Shown in pieces: positions 1 to 12,406 of a stretch of 64,000 nt of DNA. Position numbers and translations under genes: made by a program. The notes beneath the pieces were generated by a model, which was not told the DNA's origin, ran no database searches, and saw nothing but the letters and a program-made list of their open reading frames with translations. Origin of the DNA: Trema orientale (taxonomy: Eukaryota > Streptophyta > Magnoliopsida > Rosales > Cannabaceae); contig JXTC01000181.1 of NCBI GenBank assembly GCA_002914845.1, positions 124,001 through 188,000 on the forward strand, given 5' to 3'. Position 1 is the stretch's first letter. The number at the start of each line of letters is the position of its first letter.

Positions 1-331
1 AAAAAAAAAAAGCAATAATGAAATTATTTACATGTGCTCTAACCTATATATATACACATACATACACACATTTTATTCATAAATTTATTAATATCATTAT
101 AAAACAAAATAAAATACTATAATGCCTTCATTGATACTATCTTAAATTAAAGGAAAGGAATACAAAATGTCTTAGTATTAAGCTAACCACAACAAAGATG
201 ATAAAACTAGAATAATATTTCACATCAAGTCACAAACAACCATAAACATTTGTAGTATAAAAAACTACATATCACTCCACCAAACTTTCTAGCCACATAT
301 GCCTCCTCTCATCAGTCATCGTAATAAACAT
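1..331. other. Intergenic, AT-rich
   Basis: No gene is visible. The stretch starts with an A tract and is AT-rich; it lies downstream of the Myb/SANT-like pseudogene, which reads leftwards, so it may include that gene's old 3' untranslated region. Confidence 0.6.
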
Positions 332-1012
332 TTATCTCCATTCAAGAACTAGAAATTTTTCCATTGCCTTCAGAAAACAAGCTCTAACAATATCAGGCAT
401 GGACTGCAATATTTGCATACATTCTGCAACAGAATAAGGATCAGATTTCGATGATGCTTCCTCTTCAATTTTTCTACGGCGCTCAGCACATGCCAAAGAA
501 CTTTCTGCCTTAGCATTCAAACTTTTGGATAAACTATATAAAGCATCTTCTAAATTAGACGACTTTGGTTTTTTAGATTCTTTTTTCGAGAGCTCAAGCG
601 AAGAATTAGTAACAGGACGACGACGCGTACCACTGGCACTCACAATTAGTAACCCCTGACTCACCATCCAAAGATTCATCATACCTGTTTTTGTGGCAAG
701 CCTCACAAACCTCCTCAGTGGCAAGCACTGTTTTTGTGGTAGGATCCCACCCCATACCTGTTTGGCTTAACAATTCTGAAAACTCATGATGATTTTTCTC
801 AATAGATTATACTTGGATTTCAACTTTGGTACAGTATATCTCATGCCACATCTAGGAAGGATGGCATTATCTATTGCATTCTATGTTTTCTTATCTAGAG
901 TGGATGTTTGAAGGCCTTTCTTTGCTTCCTCATGCAGCAAGTCAATAAAATAGCTCTCTACCTTAGATGGCCATTGTGCCACATCGTCATACTCTTCAAG
1001 TTTAGGTGCCAT
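332..1012 (-). pseudogene. Myb/SANT-like DNA-binding domain protein, broken
   Basis: The reverse strand from an ATG at 1012 reads MAPKLEEYDDVAQWPSKVE, then an Myb/SANT-like helical region, an in-frame TAG at about residue 44, and a second stop near position 770. From about 785 the coding signal continues in another frame (a FSELLSQTGMGWDP-type motif), then returns to the first frame for the C-terminal 130-residue stretch ending in MEKFLVLEWR. Order and motifs match plant proteins with a Myb/SANT-like domain, many of which come from Harbinger-type transposons; this placement is from family knowledge. Two stops and at least two frame changes mean no intact protein is made from the reading seen here. 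A very short-exon gene model is possible but less likely. Confidence 0.7.
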
Positions 1013-3215
1013 AGTAATTGTGATTGCTAAAATCAAGGAACTAACTATATTATGATGTAGTTATATCTAAAGAATGAAACGGTAAAGCAAGTTAAGGCAA
1101 CTCCTCTCCAGTCCATTCGCCACTTAACAAGAGCCAATCGGTCTAACATTAAACTACAAGCAATTCCATGAAAAGTTTTATCCGAGCAAAAGTTTTATCC
1201 AGTGTTTAATACTCATGTAATTATAATTATAAACCCCAACCCATCATATAACCATCCCCAATTAAGCACAAAAGCAAAACTCAGCTACAGTTCTTGTGGT
1301 TTAAGGGGAAGAGAACAACAGAGCAGTAGTTTGTTCTTTTCCTATTCAACCACAAAAAAAGAGTAATGAGTTTTTCATCATACACAAAAGGAAGAATAAA
1401 TCAAAAAGAAGAATAAACTGATCACAATGAAATTTCTCTCTATCCCTCTGTTTTCTCAGCAACCAAACACGTTAAAAGGAGTTCAAAACACAACCCAATA
1501 CAACAATCCAACTACACATAGAAATATCACAACTACACTCGAAATTCCTCATCAGCAAAATCATTTTTACTTGGATAAGAGTAATAAGACACTCAAAAAT
1601 TGTCTACGAGGGAGAACCCTGATCTATTTTCTAATTCAGATGCAAATGACACTGTTTGAACTTAAACCCTGAGAAATTGTTTGAACTTTTTTTGGGTAAA
1701 AGAATAAAACTGATGCAGATGCAAGAGAGGAGAAAAGGAGAAGGAAATTTCGAGGTTACCTGCTATAGATTGAGTGGAGCTCGTCGATGGCAGAGAAGGA
1801 ATCTGATGAGTCGAGCTTCAAGCTTCGTCGATGGCAGAGGAGGAGTCTGATTGAGTCAGCTTCAAGCTTCATCCATGGCTGGAGCTCGTCAATGGTTAGA
1901 GGAGCGGACTGGGTCAGGCATCGTCAATGGCTGCGCAGAGGAGGAAAGAGCACGGGTCTGAGTTTTGAGTAATATCCCAAAACGATAAGCTCGGAACCAG
2001 TTTTGTGATAAAACAAGTATTTATTTGTGTTTTCAAAGTCTTGGTTTAAAAAAGTGGATCCGAATTTGATACCGTTTCCCTAAATTAAACAAACTGACAC
2101 AATCCAAGATTACAATTTCAAAAATACTCACTACACGCCCTTCCTTAACATGATCTTTAGGCCAAATAATTTCCTTTTTCCCTATACTCTATCCCTTCCC
2201 TTCCCCAATTAATCTCTCCCAGTAATCCAAGAATCATCCAATCACATGTTTATTATTCTCACTTTTCTCTTTATTTTGCATCTTTTTTTTTTCCCTAATT
2301 CTTGTTTTTTCTTTTTTAAGAGTACTATTCCTTTTTGTTTTTTCTTTATTTCTTAAGTTTTGGTCACACCATGAATTTAGAATTTCTGGTTATCTTTTTT
2401 AAAAAATAAAATAACATTGCCCATGATCATTTATATAGGTTTGAGTTTAGTTAATTTTTTTTTCTCCTAGGAGATGAGATGATAATTTATAGTATTTTTT
2501 TTTAGTGTATATTTTTCTTGCCTGCTATAATATACTAACAGAAGATTTTTCCTAATTGACAATAAAGCTTTTGGAAATAATGAATCAAAATCCGATTATT
2601 AAGTAGTGAAAGTTACTTATTCTTCATTTGTTTTAGAAAAAAGAAAAAAAAAACTTTCTATAATATCTGAGTATGAGTTTTGATTTTTTATAATTTCTTT
2701 TACTTTTGGAAGGGGTGCTTTTCTTTCGGGAGTCAGGACATTTGAATATAAGGGTAAAATTATATTAAAAGAAATAATTTAAGAAAGAATGGGTGTCTTT
2801 ATGTCTGGTTGTGGTGTGAATATAATCCCCTTTTGTGATAAAGAGATATTCGACACTTACTTGGAAAGAGAAAAAAAAAATGATGGGGTAAAATTGAAAT
2901 GAAAACCTAATTTAGATAGCTAATTGCCGAATTTCAAAATTGGAGTATTAGTCTATTAATTCAAAAAAAAAAATATTCATTTTTTTCCCTTTTCACCCAT
3001 TCATGATCAAAATTGAATTTTGACATTTGAGTTTATATTAGATAACAATAAAATATGAAATTTAAAAAAATAATTTGCCCTTATTTTTTCAATTTAAAAA
3101 ATAAAAAAGAACGACAACGTGTCATTTTCAATACAGAATGATCGCTTTTAAACCAAAAACACCATTTTTAGTCGTTTTATGCAAAAATTCTACACAAAAC
3201 GCATTATGTAATACA
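1013..3215. other. Intergenic, AT-rich with poly-T and poly-A runs
   Basis: No coding signal stands out. Short open frames at 1427-1972 have no recognisable domain and overlap a small repeat cluster, so I do not call them genes. From 2000 to 3200 the sequence is AT-rich with many homopolymer runs. Confidence 0.5.
1775..1935 (+). repeat. Short imperfect tandem repeat
   Basis: Words such as GAGCTCGTCGATGG, CTTCAAGCTTCGTCGATGG and CTTCAAGCTTCATCCATGG recur three to four times within about 150 bases. The repeat is GC-richer than its flanks and translates as arginine- and serine-rich filler in two frames. Confidence 0.55.
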
Positions 3216-3970
3216 TGTTAATTCTGCTAAGCAATATAAGAGAGTAAGTAATCATTATACTTTAATATAAAATACCATAATACTATAATATAATATTTTA
3301 TTATTTTTCTTTTTATTAATAATAATTCACTAAAATAACAATAGGCTTATATTTATATGTCCAAAGGTATCACTCCCTCATAATATATACTCGATGTTGG
3401 ACTCTAAATCAAATAGGTGATCCACATGTTCACAACACTCTCCTCTGGATATTTATTTGCACCTTCTAAGATATGCCTAGTTAAAAAACTTACTTAGAAA
3501 AAACAAGTCAAATAAAAACTATGGCAAGTGGAAAAAAAGTACATAACCCTTGTGCAATAGCATAAAATTAGTTACCTCATTAAAAACTTTACCTAGAAAG
3601 CTCAATGGGACAAAGCTAAGATAAGGAAAAAAGAGTGCAATAGCATATTCACCTCTTCAAAACAGCAAGGATAGTTCTTTTTGTATATGTCATTGAATTG
3701 ACACATTCAAATCTTATGTACAAGTTTCTAAAATGTGGAAGACGGAAGTGTCTTTATGAATAAATTTGCTAGACTATATCTATTGGACATCAATATTATC
3801 ACCTTTTTGGAGCTCATGTGTGAAGAATAACCTTGGTAATATGTTTACTTCTATCGCCTTTGATGTAGTCTCCCCAGATTTGGTCAATGCAAGCAGTATT
3901 ATCTTCATATAATATTTTTGGATCATTGATCTGAGCCATATACATTATTCACATGCTTCAGGCATGTCAG
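3216..3970 (-). mobile_element. Ty1-copia remnant: RNase H tail plus short LTR
   Basis: On the minus strand, about 3925-3806 encodes an ILYEDNTACIDQI...GDYIKGDRSKHI stretch, the conserved RNase H end of plant Ty1-copia polyproteins. After it come degenerate sequence, a purine tract (ccagaggagag) and TGTTGTGAACATG at 3437, which looks like the start of a short LTR running down to about 3216. Stops and frame changes are frequent and nothing upstream of RNase H is present. Part of the LTR-like sequence recurs at about 11498-11655. The LTR's lower boundary is an estimate. Confidence 0.6.
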
Positions 3971-6900
3971 AATTCCAGCAATGATTTACTGAATTAACAA
4001 TGATAGTTTATTTTGTGGAATACCAAGATATTACAATTCCTTTGAATAGTTTCACACCTGAACACACAAAATAGAAATCATAATCATCAAAGCACAGAAG
4101 AATAATAACAATTTTAGAATTAATAATTGATATATGGAATTTGGAAAGCTAATACATATTTATGTCCGAGGCTTTGAAATCACCCTCAATCCTAACTTAA
4201 ACCTAATATAGCAATAATATAAAATATAGCAATAGAAACATAAGGCTAAAAAAGAAAAATAAAGAAAAAGGAAAAGGAAAGAAGAACTAATGAAGGATGA
4301 CTGCAGCTCTCGCCTCCAAGCTCTCCCTTTCTATCTATGTCTTTTAGTGTTTAGGTATCTCTAATCTCCTCTTTAATCTAACCTAGATTAACCTATTCAT
4401 AGAGAAAGACTCGACAATTGTATAATCGTAAATATCGGATCGAATTAAGAGTCCTTAATATGCAAAAAGAGTCAAAATGGAGCACAAATCTGACTCGGAC
4501 GTCGCGGCACTGAGTCTCATGTCTATGGGACTCGAAATATATTTTTTTCTTCTTTCTGCAGCAAGCGCTACAGTGCACGAATTCTAGTGTTGTGGCACCA
4601 AAGTCCTGGTGCTTCGTTGCTTAGCTTTAATTTAGCTCTAACTCGTCCTGTTTCAACTCTTCTTCAATCATTTCCTCCTTTGACACCTAATAAACATAAA
4701 AATAAGATAATTAGCCTCAAAATAATACAAAAACAATCAAAGTAATGCAGAAAATTCTCATCATTTAAGTGTAAATAGATACCTATCAAATACTCCCAAA
4801 CTTAAACTTTGCTCGTCCTCGAGTAAATCTAATCTAAGACTAACTAACCTAACATAACTTTACTTAAACCTAAACACACCAAACTCTACCTTCTAGCTTT
4901 TTAACTATGAGAACAATGAAATATAGTCTTAATTTCTCACAAGTATTACATCAAATTCTTAGTCATTTCTAAGTTAATACACCTCTCAAATAATCATACT
5001 CATATGTGTGTATATGTGACTAGCCAATATCAATGGAGATTAATCTATACATGCATCGAAAAGTAGTCTCATATAATTCACAGAAAATACCATCCCAATT
5101 CCTAGTCAAAGAACTACATCATATGCTTCCCCTTCGGTACAATCTCTACTATACTTGAAGGTCTCATCCAAAATCATAAGGTCTTTATATAGGTTATAAT
5201 AAGGCCAATAGGTAATAAGGTTCAAGAAACAATGGATACGATATATTCAAAAACTCCCAGCATTTTATATAGTAGAGACAAAACTAATATTTTCATATAG
5301 CACACCTTTTTACTCCTAGAGACATCCAAAATATAGGCCAAATTTCACTTTATTTGGCCTTTTTAATTATTCTTACTATTTTTACTTTTTAACACATATA
5401 AGAGAAATTGTTCATAGCTAAAAAGATGATTTTTTTTTTCAAGAGAGATTTTTTCTATTGCATTTTAAGAGATGGATTTTTTTAATTTTTTTTTTCTATT
5501 TCTCTCTTTCTCTCTTTTTTTTTCATATCTTCCTATTGATAAGCATTATACATGTTGAACAAAATCTCCCTTCCTTTCTTTCTCCTTTACCTCACTTCTA
5601 TGAGTCTATCTCTCTCACACTTATCTTTTAAACCCAACTCAATTCTTGAAACTTCTCCTAATGTCCCTTACTCAACTCAATACAGAACTAAAAGTGGGAT
5701 AAAAGTGTTTAAGCTAGGTAAAAGATAATATGTGATAAACGAAAGAAAAAAGTTTACATGTAGGCTCGAAGCGATTAACTAAGGGGATGTCCTTAGACAT
5801 CAATCAAGGGAACTGACTCATTTAGCTTTGGTGCTTATACCTAAGTGCCTTAATTATTTCATTGGGTGACAATCGATCGGTTGTTCGCCTCAAAAACTCT
5901 AGGAAAGTTCTAATGTCTAATACTTATTATAGAAACCTAAGCAATATTTAAAGTAAAACAACAAGGCTAACTCATCTAGCATGTTCATATTCTTTACTGA
6001 ATAATACGGCTATTGTGTATCAAAATGTGAGAGTATGATCACTATCAAAGTATATTAACAAATGAATAACTTTAAAATTCTAAATAACATTCATGATCCA
6101 TCAAAACTATAAAAATTATGTTCAATTCTTATCATAGAAGCTAGAATATATCCTAAGACTCAAAACTTGACTAAAAATAAAACATTTAACCCTACAAACA
6201 CAAAACAAATAACAAACTCCTAAAAACTAATCCTAAGCCTTCCCCCCATACTTAAACCTTACATTGTCCTCAATATAGCATTAATCTCTAATGCAAGGCA
6301 TAAGTATGAAAAGGAAAAAGGAAAACAATTAATGGAAAATAAAGAAAACTAAATAAAATAAATTGAAAAGAGAAAAAGGTTAAGAAAATCAAATCTAGTT
6401 AGTGACGCGATCCTTATCTCTTTTCATCGGGTTGCCTCCCGTCAAGCGCTTAGTTTCATGTCCTCAGTCTGATGTAGATTCGCTTCAAACATCGGCTGCC
6501 TCCTATACATTATATCAAAGAGCACAATATATAGGTCTTTGTTGCATTCACCCTCAAGTTTAGAGTGATCGAAAATATTAAGACTTGTTACCTCAACTTG
6601 ACGTCTTTCGAATATATTGGCTTGGTTAGAGAATATCACTCCCCGAGTGAGCTATTGAACAATAAAGTGCAAAGATGGTAGTGGGAGTATGATGCACTGG
6701 TCGACTGGCAATGGTGGGTCACATGAATCTAGTGGCCATGATGGGTCAGTTGATAAGTCAGTTAGAGACATTTGAAATCCTTCGACCATTGATAAGAATT
6801 CATCAATGATGACATTATATTGTGTATCCCCAAACTGGTCATATAAATCCTCATCATTGCTCTACCGTTCCTTCATCTCTAGTAAGTCACATTATCCTCC

Positions 6901-7005
6901 ATTATTGTTCTCCTATAGTATCTCCGTATTTTCGTCGTGGACTTTTTCAGGTAATGTAGACACTTTAAAGTTAGGGAGAGTTATTGTAAACTCTTTATTT
7001 TAGGG
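3971..7005 (-). mobile_element. Decayed Ty3/gypsy-like (Athila-type) noncoding DNA
   Basis: I recognise phrases common in the noncoding parts of plant Athila-like gypsy elements: CTCCCAAACTTAAACTTTGCT near 4794, CCCCATACTTAAACCTTACATTGTCCTC near 6245, and GGGTTGCCTCCCGTCAAGCGCTT near 6430. Recognition rests on memory of these repeats, not on a protein domain. No intact reading frame, LTR pair or target duplication was found, so limits and strand are approximate. Confidence 0.35.
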
Positions 7006-9051
7006 TGTGACAATTTTTTATAATTAGTTGTTAACTAAGAATATTAAGTCACAAGTAATGTGATAATTGTGTAATATGGGGTCAATTAAGAAAATTTGAC
7101 GTGTCAATTTTTCATCGAAAAATTATCAAATTTATGCCATATCAACAAGACGCAAAAGACCATTTGAAGACCCCATTTGTGATGAGATGTCAACACCTAA
7201 TTGGAAGCATTTTTGACCACTTGTCAACACCAAATTAGAACAATTAAGTAAATGTTGTTGGAGCAACCAATAAAATGGTGCCATGTGTCACAGCATTTGT
7301 CAAGTTTTTATTGGACCCATTACCATGCCATGTGTCAAGTTTTTGTAACTGCCCAATCAATACAAAACAAATAGTAGAAGAGGTGTCCAAAAATTAATAA
7401 TCAATTTGTATACTTAAGACATCTATCATGTATTGATGTCATATATAACTAGCTTGTGAGCTGTTCTTACCCCTTCCACTGCTTGAAATATGCCTATATA
7501 TATGCTATTGTAATGTTGAAGAAGAGAGGAATTTCGGTCACTTGGCTCAATTAATTCTCTAATCTATTCACTCTCTTTTTATTCGTTCAACTCGTGTCCA
7601 CTCCAAAGCTAAGCTCTAAGCTTTAGTTAATATCAAAGCTTCTATTTTTTTTTCTTCTTCAATTACTCCACATGAAAGCCACCAATCTAAAAGTTATTGT
7701 TCATTCTTCATTCCACCAAGTCCAGTTTTGTTTGCCACTAGCTCACCATTAATTCATATATATCAATGTAATATTCTCTTATGTTTTTATTTAGTTTCCT
7801 TTCTCTTTCACGCTCTTACACCTCTTCTGGCCGAAGCTCCACTTGTCCATTCCTTCCATTAACTATCTTAGTTTATTTGCTCTATCTTTTGGTCGTCTAA
7901 CCTCCATATGCTGATTTTCTCACGTGAAACCCCTAGTCCAAAGCTAGTATTTGGTTCATTTATACATTAACTATAGTTCCTCATCATCATTATCATTATC
8001 ACCATCCTTTCTTTTCCTTTTACGAAGACCACTTTCATAAATCCTTCACATATACTTGCTCGGCCATCAAGTTTCAATGCACACCTTCACATATACATAC
8101 ACACCTATACATATCTATATATACACACACACACAAATACTCACATATTCAATTACATATATCCATATATACATGATTGCATCATTTTCATAATTATTAT
8201 TATTATTACTGCATATTATATATTATAATAATCTTTGGGTACCGAACTACTCTTCACAATCACGTGCTTGACCTGTAGCACAAGTTTGAGGTATTGTGCT
8301 CCCTGTATTATATTATATATATACCTGTCTTGTATCTCTGCAATCCAGTGAGTAATTTGTATTGCTGCTCTAAGTACAATCAATTACTACGCTTCTCCTT
8401 CCCCGTAAAGTAATCTGTATTGCTGCCTTGAGTGCAATCGGTTATTTTGTTCTCTTTTTAATTATGGTGCGCATTTATTTAGTGATCTGTGTTATTTTCC
8501 CTTACAACCGGTCACATCGCTTTATTTAAATTTCAGCACTTTAGTTTTAATTATTTATTATTATTTCCAATAATATGGCTGGACTTACCGCCTCGTAATT
8601 CTAACTCCTCTAATTAATTAAAACTGGCATATGGATGGTATCGCCTTCATCAGTTTCTAACTATTTATTTTTCTGCACTTTATTTCGGTTGCTAACTTCT
8701 AGTTGACACTATGGTCGGTTTATTCACCTCAGTCAACTAGTAATATTTAAATTCCTTATCTATTTATTTATTGCATTATTATATTACTTCTAGTCTTCAG
8801 TTGACAATATAGTCGGTTTATTCACCTCCGTCGACTTTTAATATTATTTTATTCTTGCTTATTCTCATGCACACTAAATGAGTCATCCTTGCAACGGCCG
8901 ATCTTGTCGAAATACGTAGGAAGAATTGTTCTCATTTCGACCGCCTATTCTATTTCGACACGTGGAAGTGTCGTGATGACACTTTCTACTGTGCATTCTA
9001 ATAACCTAATCTAATTATTCTCTTCTTTGTTTTAATTAAGTACATGTCACA
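7006..9051 (+). repeat. LTR-like block with TATA motif (possible solo LTR)
   Basis: The block opens with TGTGACA at 7006 and can be ended at TGTCACA near 9051. It holds a TATA-like tatatatgc at about 7497 followed by CT-rich leader-like DNA, and a repeated word (GTTGACA...ATGGTCGGTTTATTCACCTC...GTCAACT) at about 8702 and 8802. These suit a gypsy-type LTR, but the 5 bases flanking the proposed ends (TAGGG and TTAAT) do not match, so the limits are unproven. Confidence 0.3.
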
Positions 9052-10440
9052 TTAATTAATCCAGAGCGCAACTCCAACCCCGAACACTCTTCATGTGCTG
9101 ATTCAATCTCTCTCTATTGCTTTAAAAGTCGTGGTGCAAGTCATGCACACTTTGAGTAAATTCAGCCACAAAGTCTCTTATTTTATCCAATGTCCCCTCA
9201 CTAGTGTTGTCAATAGGTCCATTTACTATCATTGCATTAATGGTCTTCTTTGGTATCTCAATAGGTTTTAGTGATGGTTGAGGAGAACACTGGCGACTAG
9301 TTGTGCATCTCCATTACTTATTTGGCTGAGGCTGCTCTCCAATCCCTTAAGCTTTGAGTTGACCTCCTCTTGAAATTGGAATGAAGTAGTAGCCATAGCC
9401 TTAACCATATCTTATAGTAATTCATCCGAGTGTGGTGGTGGTGATTATTGAGGTTGAACTGGTTATTAAACTGGAACTCCATCCCAACCATTAGTATGTT
9501 TGTTCCTCACCAAAACTCGGAAATATGGGCATATGTGGGAAAGATGGCCTGGAATATGACAAAGATCACAAGCCATGCTTCATTGGATTGTCATCTGATG
9601 TACGAGAGAGATGATATGGTTAACTGTTGCTCAGTATTTCTTGTCACGTCCACCTCCTCATACTGAGGAGTTTGTTGTGTGTGTCTGTCTCTCTTCCAAA
9701 CATCATGTAAATGCACCATGCAAAGTTGAGCAAAATTAAAAGGTACCTGTTGATTAATCATTCTTAGGTATCTCGAAGAAGAAAACAAAAATAAAAGAAA
9801 TTAAAAACTAAACTAAAAATAACTAAAGAAAAAAAAATAGAATTAATAGCAAATTAATTAGGAATTAATTCCTCGACAATAGCACCAAAATTTGACAATG
9901 GTCGTTAACGCAATCAAATTAAATTTATTATACTTATTCTGACTATCCTAGAAATCCTAGGGAAACCTAGCAATACCTAATACAGTGACAAGAAGGGTCG
10001 ATCCCACGAGGAATTGGTCTAATTAATAAGCTACTAATCTTAAAGTTTACAGAAATTTCTAACTAAAACTAAAACTACATAAAAACAAGAAAATAAATGA
10101 AGTGCAAGCAATAACAAAATAAACGAGTTAAAGGATCATTCTCCACCACTAGATACTCTTATTAAATTAGTTATCAAAATTCTATAATCAACTATTATTC
10201 AGAATTACCAACCGTAGGTAGCAGACACGCACCACTAGCCTAGCTCTATATGCAATTCATTAGGTAAACAAGCTCTTACCTAAATTCTACTAGCTAGATG
10301 ATATCAAATACACTCACTCAATCGGTCTAGACTAACATATTAAGAAATGGAGAAGTTGAATCTAAGTAATAATCACACGCGGATTACTTGACCTAGAACT
10401 ATGTTTATCAAACTTAAGTATCATCCAAATCTCTTTGTTT
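9052..10440 (-). mobile_element. Gypsy-type gag and leader remnant
   Basis: On the minus strand, 9790-9300 gives gag-like pieces rich in Asn, Gln and Pro with many stops. The stretch around 9890-10080 resembles the leader of Athila-type elements (a REGION reading GGGTCGATCCCACGAGGAA, then many short A-rich runs). No full gag, protease or polymerase is present. It may belong to the same old element as 3971-7005, split by the LTR-like block. Confidence 0.3.
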
Positions 10441-10452
10441 AAATATAATAAG

Positions 10453-11020
10453 TAAGTTTAAAATAGTTTATTTTCAAGTTTCAATATATTTTAAAGTAAT
10501 TTATGTGTTAAAAAAATCAAATTTGAGTTAATTTTTGCCAATTTTTTTATCATAATTCCCAAAATTGTTGAAAATGGTCGAAATAATATCAAAAATGTCA
10601 CTTCATCGAAATACTAATGAAATAACATCGAAAAGAATAAAATATACTACTTTCATAGAAATATCGTCGAAAATAACACTTTTATTAAAATATTATTGAA
10701 AATACCACTTATTGAATTAGCATCAAAAAGTAATAAAAATACCAGTTTCATCGAAATTGTCAAAAGTTTCACTTTCTTTGAAATTCTATCGAAAACATCA
10801 TCATCAAAATTGCATTCAAAATTGTTAGAAATACTAATTTCAATGAAATTTTATCGAGAATGCCACTTTTATCGCAAACTATCAAAAAAATCAAAAAATT
10901 TCGATAATTATAACAAATTTTTGTTAAAACTTGCAAAATTTAACATAAAAATGATTTTTTTTTAACAAATAAACTATCTCATAATATCTCAAAATTGGGT
11001 AATAAACTATTTTAAACTTA
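10453..11020. mobile_element. TIR element (MITE-like), copy A
   Basis: The ends are perfect 20-base inverted repeats: TAAGTTTAAAATAGTTTATT at 10453-10472 and its complement at 11001-11020. The interior is built from short degenerate units of the type ATCGAAAATACCACTTTTATCGAAAT repeated with about 30-base spacing. No protein is encoded; the 89-residue frame at 10696-10965 is just the translated repeat. No clear target duplication is visible. Copies B and C lie at 11862-12406 and 13071-14146. Confidence 0.65.
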
Positions 11021-11224
11021 GTTTTCAAAAAAAGTTTTGAAGATTTAAACAAATTTTAGAGAAGAGAAGAGATTTTTCGAAACCTATGTTTATTTTTTAA
11101 GGATATTTTTGACACGAGCATATTTCTTAGAGGTTTTTTCTCGAGATGTATTTTTTATCCAAATTTCTCTGTAATAAATGATAAATTTTTCATATTAAAA
11201 AATAAAACCCTCTTTTGATGGAGG

Positions 11225-11488
11225 AGTATGTACAAAATTAAGGTTTGTAGTAGGCTAGTGCTACTGGAAGTCCAACTTTTCAAGACAGAGAGTGAAAGAG
11301 AGGAGCAGAGTTAGAGAGATAGGGAAGAAAGTAAAGACGTCTCAAAAGGGGAAAAAAGGCATGGAGAGCCAATATAAGCACAAAAGACACCTATGACTTC
11401 TTCAAAAAGTATACTAAAGATGCTCTCTCTAGTGGCTCCCTTTTCTCTACTCCCGTCGAATCCCTCTTCTCCGTCGATAATTCCAAAG
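11225..11488 (+). pseudogene. Duplicated NOP53 leader and exon 1, dead
   Basis: The segment matches the leader and first exon of NOP53 at 14650-14907 almost throughout. The start codon equivalent at 11319-11321 is ATA instead of ATG, and one extra base in the GGGGAAAAAAGGC run shifts the frame. At the position where the real gene has its GT splice donor, the copy reads GGAAAAAAA, so the donor is lost. It ends there and runs into LTR-like DNA. Together with copy A of the TIR element it looks like a partial segmental duplication of the NOP53 5' end. Confidence 0.85.
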
Positions 11489-11497
11489 GAAAAAAAA

Positions 11498-11655
11498 TAC
11501 AATTTGTCTATAATATTATGATATAATATTTTATTATATTCTTCTTAATAATAATTCATTGGGCTTAAATTATATGCCCCTAATGCATCATGCCTCATAA
11601 TATGTACTTAATGTGGGACTCCAAGTCAAATAGGTAATATTCATAACAAGAGAAA
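11498..11655 (-). repeat. Short LTR-like repeat related to 3216-3437
   Basis: Read on the minus strand it shares, in the same order, the words TATTTGACTTGGAGTCC, CATATTATGAGGC and AATGAATTATTATTAA with the LTR end at 3216-3437. Directly beyond lies the dead NOP53 exon. Flanking 5-mers do not match, so I treat it as a fragment or solo LTR. Confidence 0.45.
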
Positions 11656-11760
11656 TTTGGTTAAATATGCATGATAGTATACTAAATTTGAGGCATATGC
11701 TCTTTTCAATAAATGTTTGTAATATATGTATACACATACCAAAAGACCAAATCACCGCAA

Positions 11761-11832
11761 TAATTTTATCATATCTTTTGATGCTTTAAAAGTTTCAAGG
11801 CATATTTTATTTCTCAAACATAAGTTTTCATC
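11761..11832. repeat. Inverted repeat arm, partner at 12998-13068
   Basis: About 72 bases here (from CAATAATTTTATCATATCT to CTCAAACATAAGTTTTCATC) are the reverse complement, with a few changes, of 12998-13068. The two arms bracket duplicated block B (TIR element copy B plus NOP53-upstream-like DNA). Confidence 0.6.
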
Positions 11833-11861
11833 CAAATTTCTTTATTTAAATGCAATGAGCA

Positions 11862-12406
11862 TAGTTTAAAATAGTTTATTATAAAGTCTTGAAATATTCC
11901 GAGGTAATTTATGCGTTAAAAAAAATGAAATTTGAGTTAATTTTTGCATTTTTTTATCATAATTCCGAAATCGTCGAGAATTGTTGAAATAATATCGAAA
12001 ATATCACTTCATTGAAATATCATTGAAAATACCATTTATCGACATAGCTTCGAAATATAATCGAAAATATCACTTTTATAGAAATATCGTCAAAAATACT
12101 ACCTATTGAAATAACATTAAAAAGTGTCAAAAATACTACTTTAATAAAAATTTCGTCAAAAATATTACTTTTATCAAAATTTTATATAAAATATCACTAT
12201 TGAAATTGCGAAAATACCAATTTCAATGAAATTTTATTGAGAATACAACTTTTATCGAAAACTATCAATAATCATCAAAAAAATTTTGAAAATTATCGAG
12301 ATTTTTTTTTTTGTTAAAATTCACAAAAATAAACCAAAAAATGATTTTTTCACACATAAATTATTTTAAAATATCTCGAAATTAGGTAATAAATTATTTT
12401 AAACTA
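11862..12406. mobile_element. TIR element (MITE-like), copy B
   Basis: The ends pair as TAGTTTAAAATAGTTTATT and TAGTTTAAAATAATTTATT, and similarity continues inwards for about 55 bases. The interior has the same ATCGAAAATA-type units as copies A and C. No coding capacity. Confidence 0.65.

Noticed and set aside
7006-9051. Confident solo LTR call
   Set aside because: Ends look suitable, but flanking 5-mers differ and no second copy lies in the window; reported only at low confidence.
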